Source: Porites lobata (Eukaryota > Cnidaria > Anthozoa > Scleractinia > Poritidae). Taken from it: a stretch of 64,000 nucleotides of DNA. This document shows positions 61,739 to 64,000 of this stretch, piece by piece. The notes under the pieces are model-generated. The model saw nothing but the letters and a program-made list of their open reading frames with translations, ran no database searches and was not told the DNA's origin. The stretch spans positions 180,001 to 244,000 of the forward strand of contig CALNXK010000335.1 in NCBI GenBank assembly GCA_942486035.1, in the 5' to 3' direction. Each line of letters starts with the position of its first letter. Positions within the stretch are counted from its first letter, which is position 1. Made by a program: the position numbers and the translations under genes.

Positions 61739-62065
61739 GATAATAATGATTAATAATAATAACCTTCATTTATATGATCTTAAAAAGATGAAAATAAATG
61801 ATGATGTCATAGACTATAGAAAATAGCTGATCATGTCAAAAAACCCTTTCTAATTTAAGCTGATGATGTCATCTCACCAGTTACCATATTAAATGATTAT
61901 TTTGATGATGATCTCATCTTTTTTTGATGACTTCAACTCCCTAGATTGTTATACAGAATACCTTTCTATTTTTAGATGATGATCTCATCAGTTTAATCCC
62001 CTGAGCTATTGTGACGTCACTCCACCACCTCCACCACTGCGCAGAACCCCTCGTCTATTACTACT

Positions 62066-64000
62066 TATGTTTAATCTTGTTTGAAGTAATCCTGCACATG
62101 AAACATTCTTTTTTTTTTTAAGGAAAAGATTGAAAACTTGGAACGAGAGCATGCGAATCTAGTGAACTCGATCTCGTGATTCATTTACAAAGCGGTTTAT
62201 GTTATAGAAACTTAAATTCTTAAATAAAGTTGAGGGGTCCCCATACTCATTTAGGAGCAGCACCTACTTGCATATACGCAGTAATTCTTTAGAATACCAG
62301 TATGATTATATTAACGAGTACATGCTTTGAACACACTTCCGACGATTTTTCCTTCTCTGCACTGAAAATTTGTCTCTTTAATTCTATTGAAATAAAGTTA
62401 CTACTCACTTTAAAAGAAGATTAAAAATATAAGTCACCATACTCGTTTAAGAGAAAATGAAGATTGACTTCTCTGGGGAGCTGCAGTCCGAGGTTTTAAT
62501 GTTCGCACGCTAATCACGCGTAAAACGTACGCATTAATGAAGAAAAACTAACCAAGAGCCTTTCAAATACCCATAAAAAGAAGCACTAATGGGGGGGAGG
62601 GAGGGGGTTAAATTGAGCGCACTCTCGGCCTCAGATATGTCCCTATATAATGAGTACCGTTAAGGGATATCCACGTTAGACAAAGACTTTAATATTTACC
62701 TTTTGAATTCTTTCACTACTTTGTCCGTCTAATCAGTCGATAGCGCAAGGCGAGAGAAACGCCGACGGATTCGAACTTCTTGTGAGGAACATGAAGGACT
62801 ACAAAACAAATGCAACTTTAATGGAATTGATCACGAGACCGACTACCGATAATCTAGGGAAAATTCCCTCCGAGATTGCAGGGTTGTTAAGATTGCATGT
62901 AAACGCAGGGTACTTTTTTTACCACGACTAGGCGGTTTACCTGACCTACCCTCAGGGTTCATCAACTCCCCCCACATAAACAGCTCCTAAACGTACGTTT
63001 TTAAAAGCTACACCTTCACTGCTTCCTGTAAGTTAGGAGTGAATATTTTCAGTTTCCGAGAGGAAAGTATCTCATGGTTGCAGAGGTTCTACTGTTTTCT
63101 GCTTGCTACTCCAAAAACTCTGAGCCACTAGCTAAGAGGCGACAACAACGTTTTAGCGCACAAAATAAACAAAGAAAGAAAAGATCGGCGCCGTCCTCAA
63201 CTGCTCAAGATATAATCTTGTGTCACCGCGCCAGAGCGGCAAATGTCCACCAAGTGGCTCATGCTTAAAATCAGCATGTAAAGATCAGACTGAATTGCAT
63301 GAATTTTAGATTGTAAATCAAAACAATTACTCGTGTAGACACAATTGGTAATACCTTGCCCCAAGGACCTTTCCCTGTCCCCTGATGTCAACAAAAGCTT
63401 GTTTCTGTTCTAGCCATTCCTATATCAGTCCTTAGGCATACTGCCTCACTTTCGATCTTCCCCTAATTTAGTTCCTTAAATGGTGGGCAAGTGACCGGAA
63501 CTTTATGCATTCTAACATGCGTAGCTCTTTGTGACAAATTTTACTATACCAAAATATTTGGGCTTGTAAATTTAGAACTGGGCGTGTTATTTAAATAATG
63601 ATATAGATTGGGTTAAAAAGCCTATGAGGTGTTAATTAATTTTTCCTAGTTTTTAAAGGGTGGCTGTCCTCAAGCTACAAACAAATTAGGTCTGACTCTC
63701 CCAATATTGTATGTTTCTTATTGATGACCCTCCCTTTTGAATCCCCGCCATCCATAGTCCCCTCCCAAAAAGGTATTTTTCCTAGAAAGATATCCCTGTC
63801 CGTGCTCTTTTTTAACGTGAACTTCTACTTTTACTTTTTTCACCTCATATCATGTTCTTGTTTCTTTACCCTTCTGTTGTTGTTGTCTTTCTTTTTGGTG
63901 TTGTTTTTGGTTTCATTATTGCCTGTCTTCCCAAGTTCCCATGCAAATCGAACCCAGCGAAAAGCTTTCGTGTTAATTTGGACTCCAATTCTGATGGATA
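62066..64000. other. Flank; block paralogous to 53620-53830
   Basis: No gene is supported. The segment 63570-63790 (ACTGGGCGTG, AACAAATTAGGTCTGACTCTCCC, AAAAAGGTA) is related to 53620-53830, which lies 1.9 kb upstream of LRR copy B. A third LRR unit may therefore lie just beyond the window. Confidence 0.5.

Larger units (their letters stand above)
57506..62065. mobile_element. Giant-inverted-repeat compact element with 6-bp duplication
   Basis: TATGTT occurs at 57500-57505 and 62066-62071 directly outside an element that starts AGTAGTAATAG and ends CTATTACTACT. Its arms, 57506-59423 and 60148-62065, are each 1918 bp and colinear without net indels; paired positions always sum to 119571. The outer 330 bp compared are identical and only a few substitutions occur further in. 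The 724-bp centre holds one gene with its own TATA box. Each arm holds two small convergent ORFs. No transposase, integrase or polymerase is seen, so it is probably mobilised in trans. A 6-bp duplication is typical of Maverick/Polinton integrases and also occurs in Dada elements; assignment is open. It may be a non-autonomous derivative of such a virus-like element. Confidence 0.85.
60148..62065 (-). repeat. Right arm of the 4.56-kb element
   Basis: Inverted copy of 57506-59423 with a handful of substitutions in the inner part, including one changing a zinc-finger His codon to Tyr. Confidence 0.9.

Overview
This window looks like a repeat-saturated stretch of an animal nuclear genome. The spliceosomal introns, low GC, many MITEs, L1/Tx1-like and CR1-like LINEs and a gene with one leucine-rich repeat per exon fit an anthozoan cnidarian (stony coral or relative). 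That assignment is an inference from family content. No bacterial gene structure, rRNA or CRISPR array is present. Almost all coding potential belongs to mobile elements. The only sequence that looks like a host gene is two short leucine-rich-repeat (LRR) exons about 30 kb apart on the + strand.

Layout. (1) 1959-16127 is a 14.2 kb EnSpm/CACTA-like DNA transposon with 25-bp perfect terminal inverted repeats. Each end carries a dense subterminal array of ACATATATGT-type palindromes. Inside are two divergent, intron-containing genes: a BEN-domain protein (- strand, 10 exons) and a tnp2/DUF4218-like transposase (+ strand, 10 exons). They share a 219-bp promoter with a perfect inverted pair of E2F-like sites. 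Both genes carry several one-base frameshifts, mostly in homopolymers. (2) 16.1-24.6 kb holds MITEs, a 44-bp perfect palindrome and a 5'-truncated LINE with an 11-bp target-site duplication sitting inside another repeat. (3) 25.2-56.9 kb is a host region with two paralogous LRR exon/intron segments, pushed apart by MITEs, LINE fragments and two LINEs lying head to head. One of these is a near full-length Tx1/L1-like element on the - strand (43.0-48.4 kb). The other is a decayed CR1/L2-like element on the + strand (48.5-52.0 kb) whose ORF begins with a canonical 2A-like motif. (4) 57506-62065 is the most unusual feature: a 4.56 kb mobile element made of two 1918-bp inverted arms around a 724-bp centre, flanked by a perfect 6-bp duplication TATGTT. 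It carries a compact central gene and, in each arm, a zinc-finger-like ORF and an 84-codon ORF converging on a palindromic two-way poly(A) signal.

How the parts relate. In the EnSpm-like element the transposase presumably acts on the terminal repeats and palindrome arrays; the BEN protein is a plausible DNA-binding partner. In the 4.56 kb element no integrase, polymerase or transposase is recognisable, so it is probably mobilised in trans; its 6-bp duplication would suit a Maverick/Polinton-type integrase. The LRR exons are what remains visible of a host LRR receptor-like gene whose introns have absorbed the insertions.
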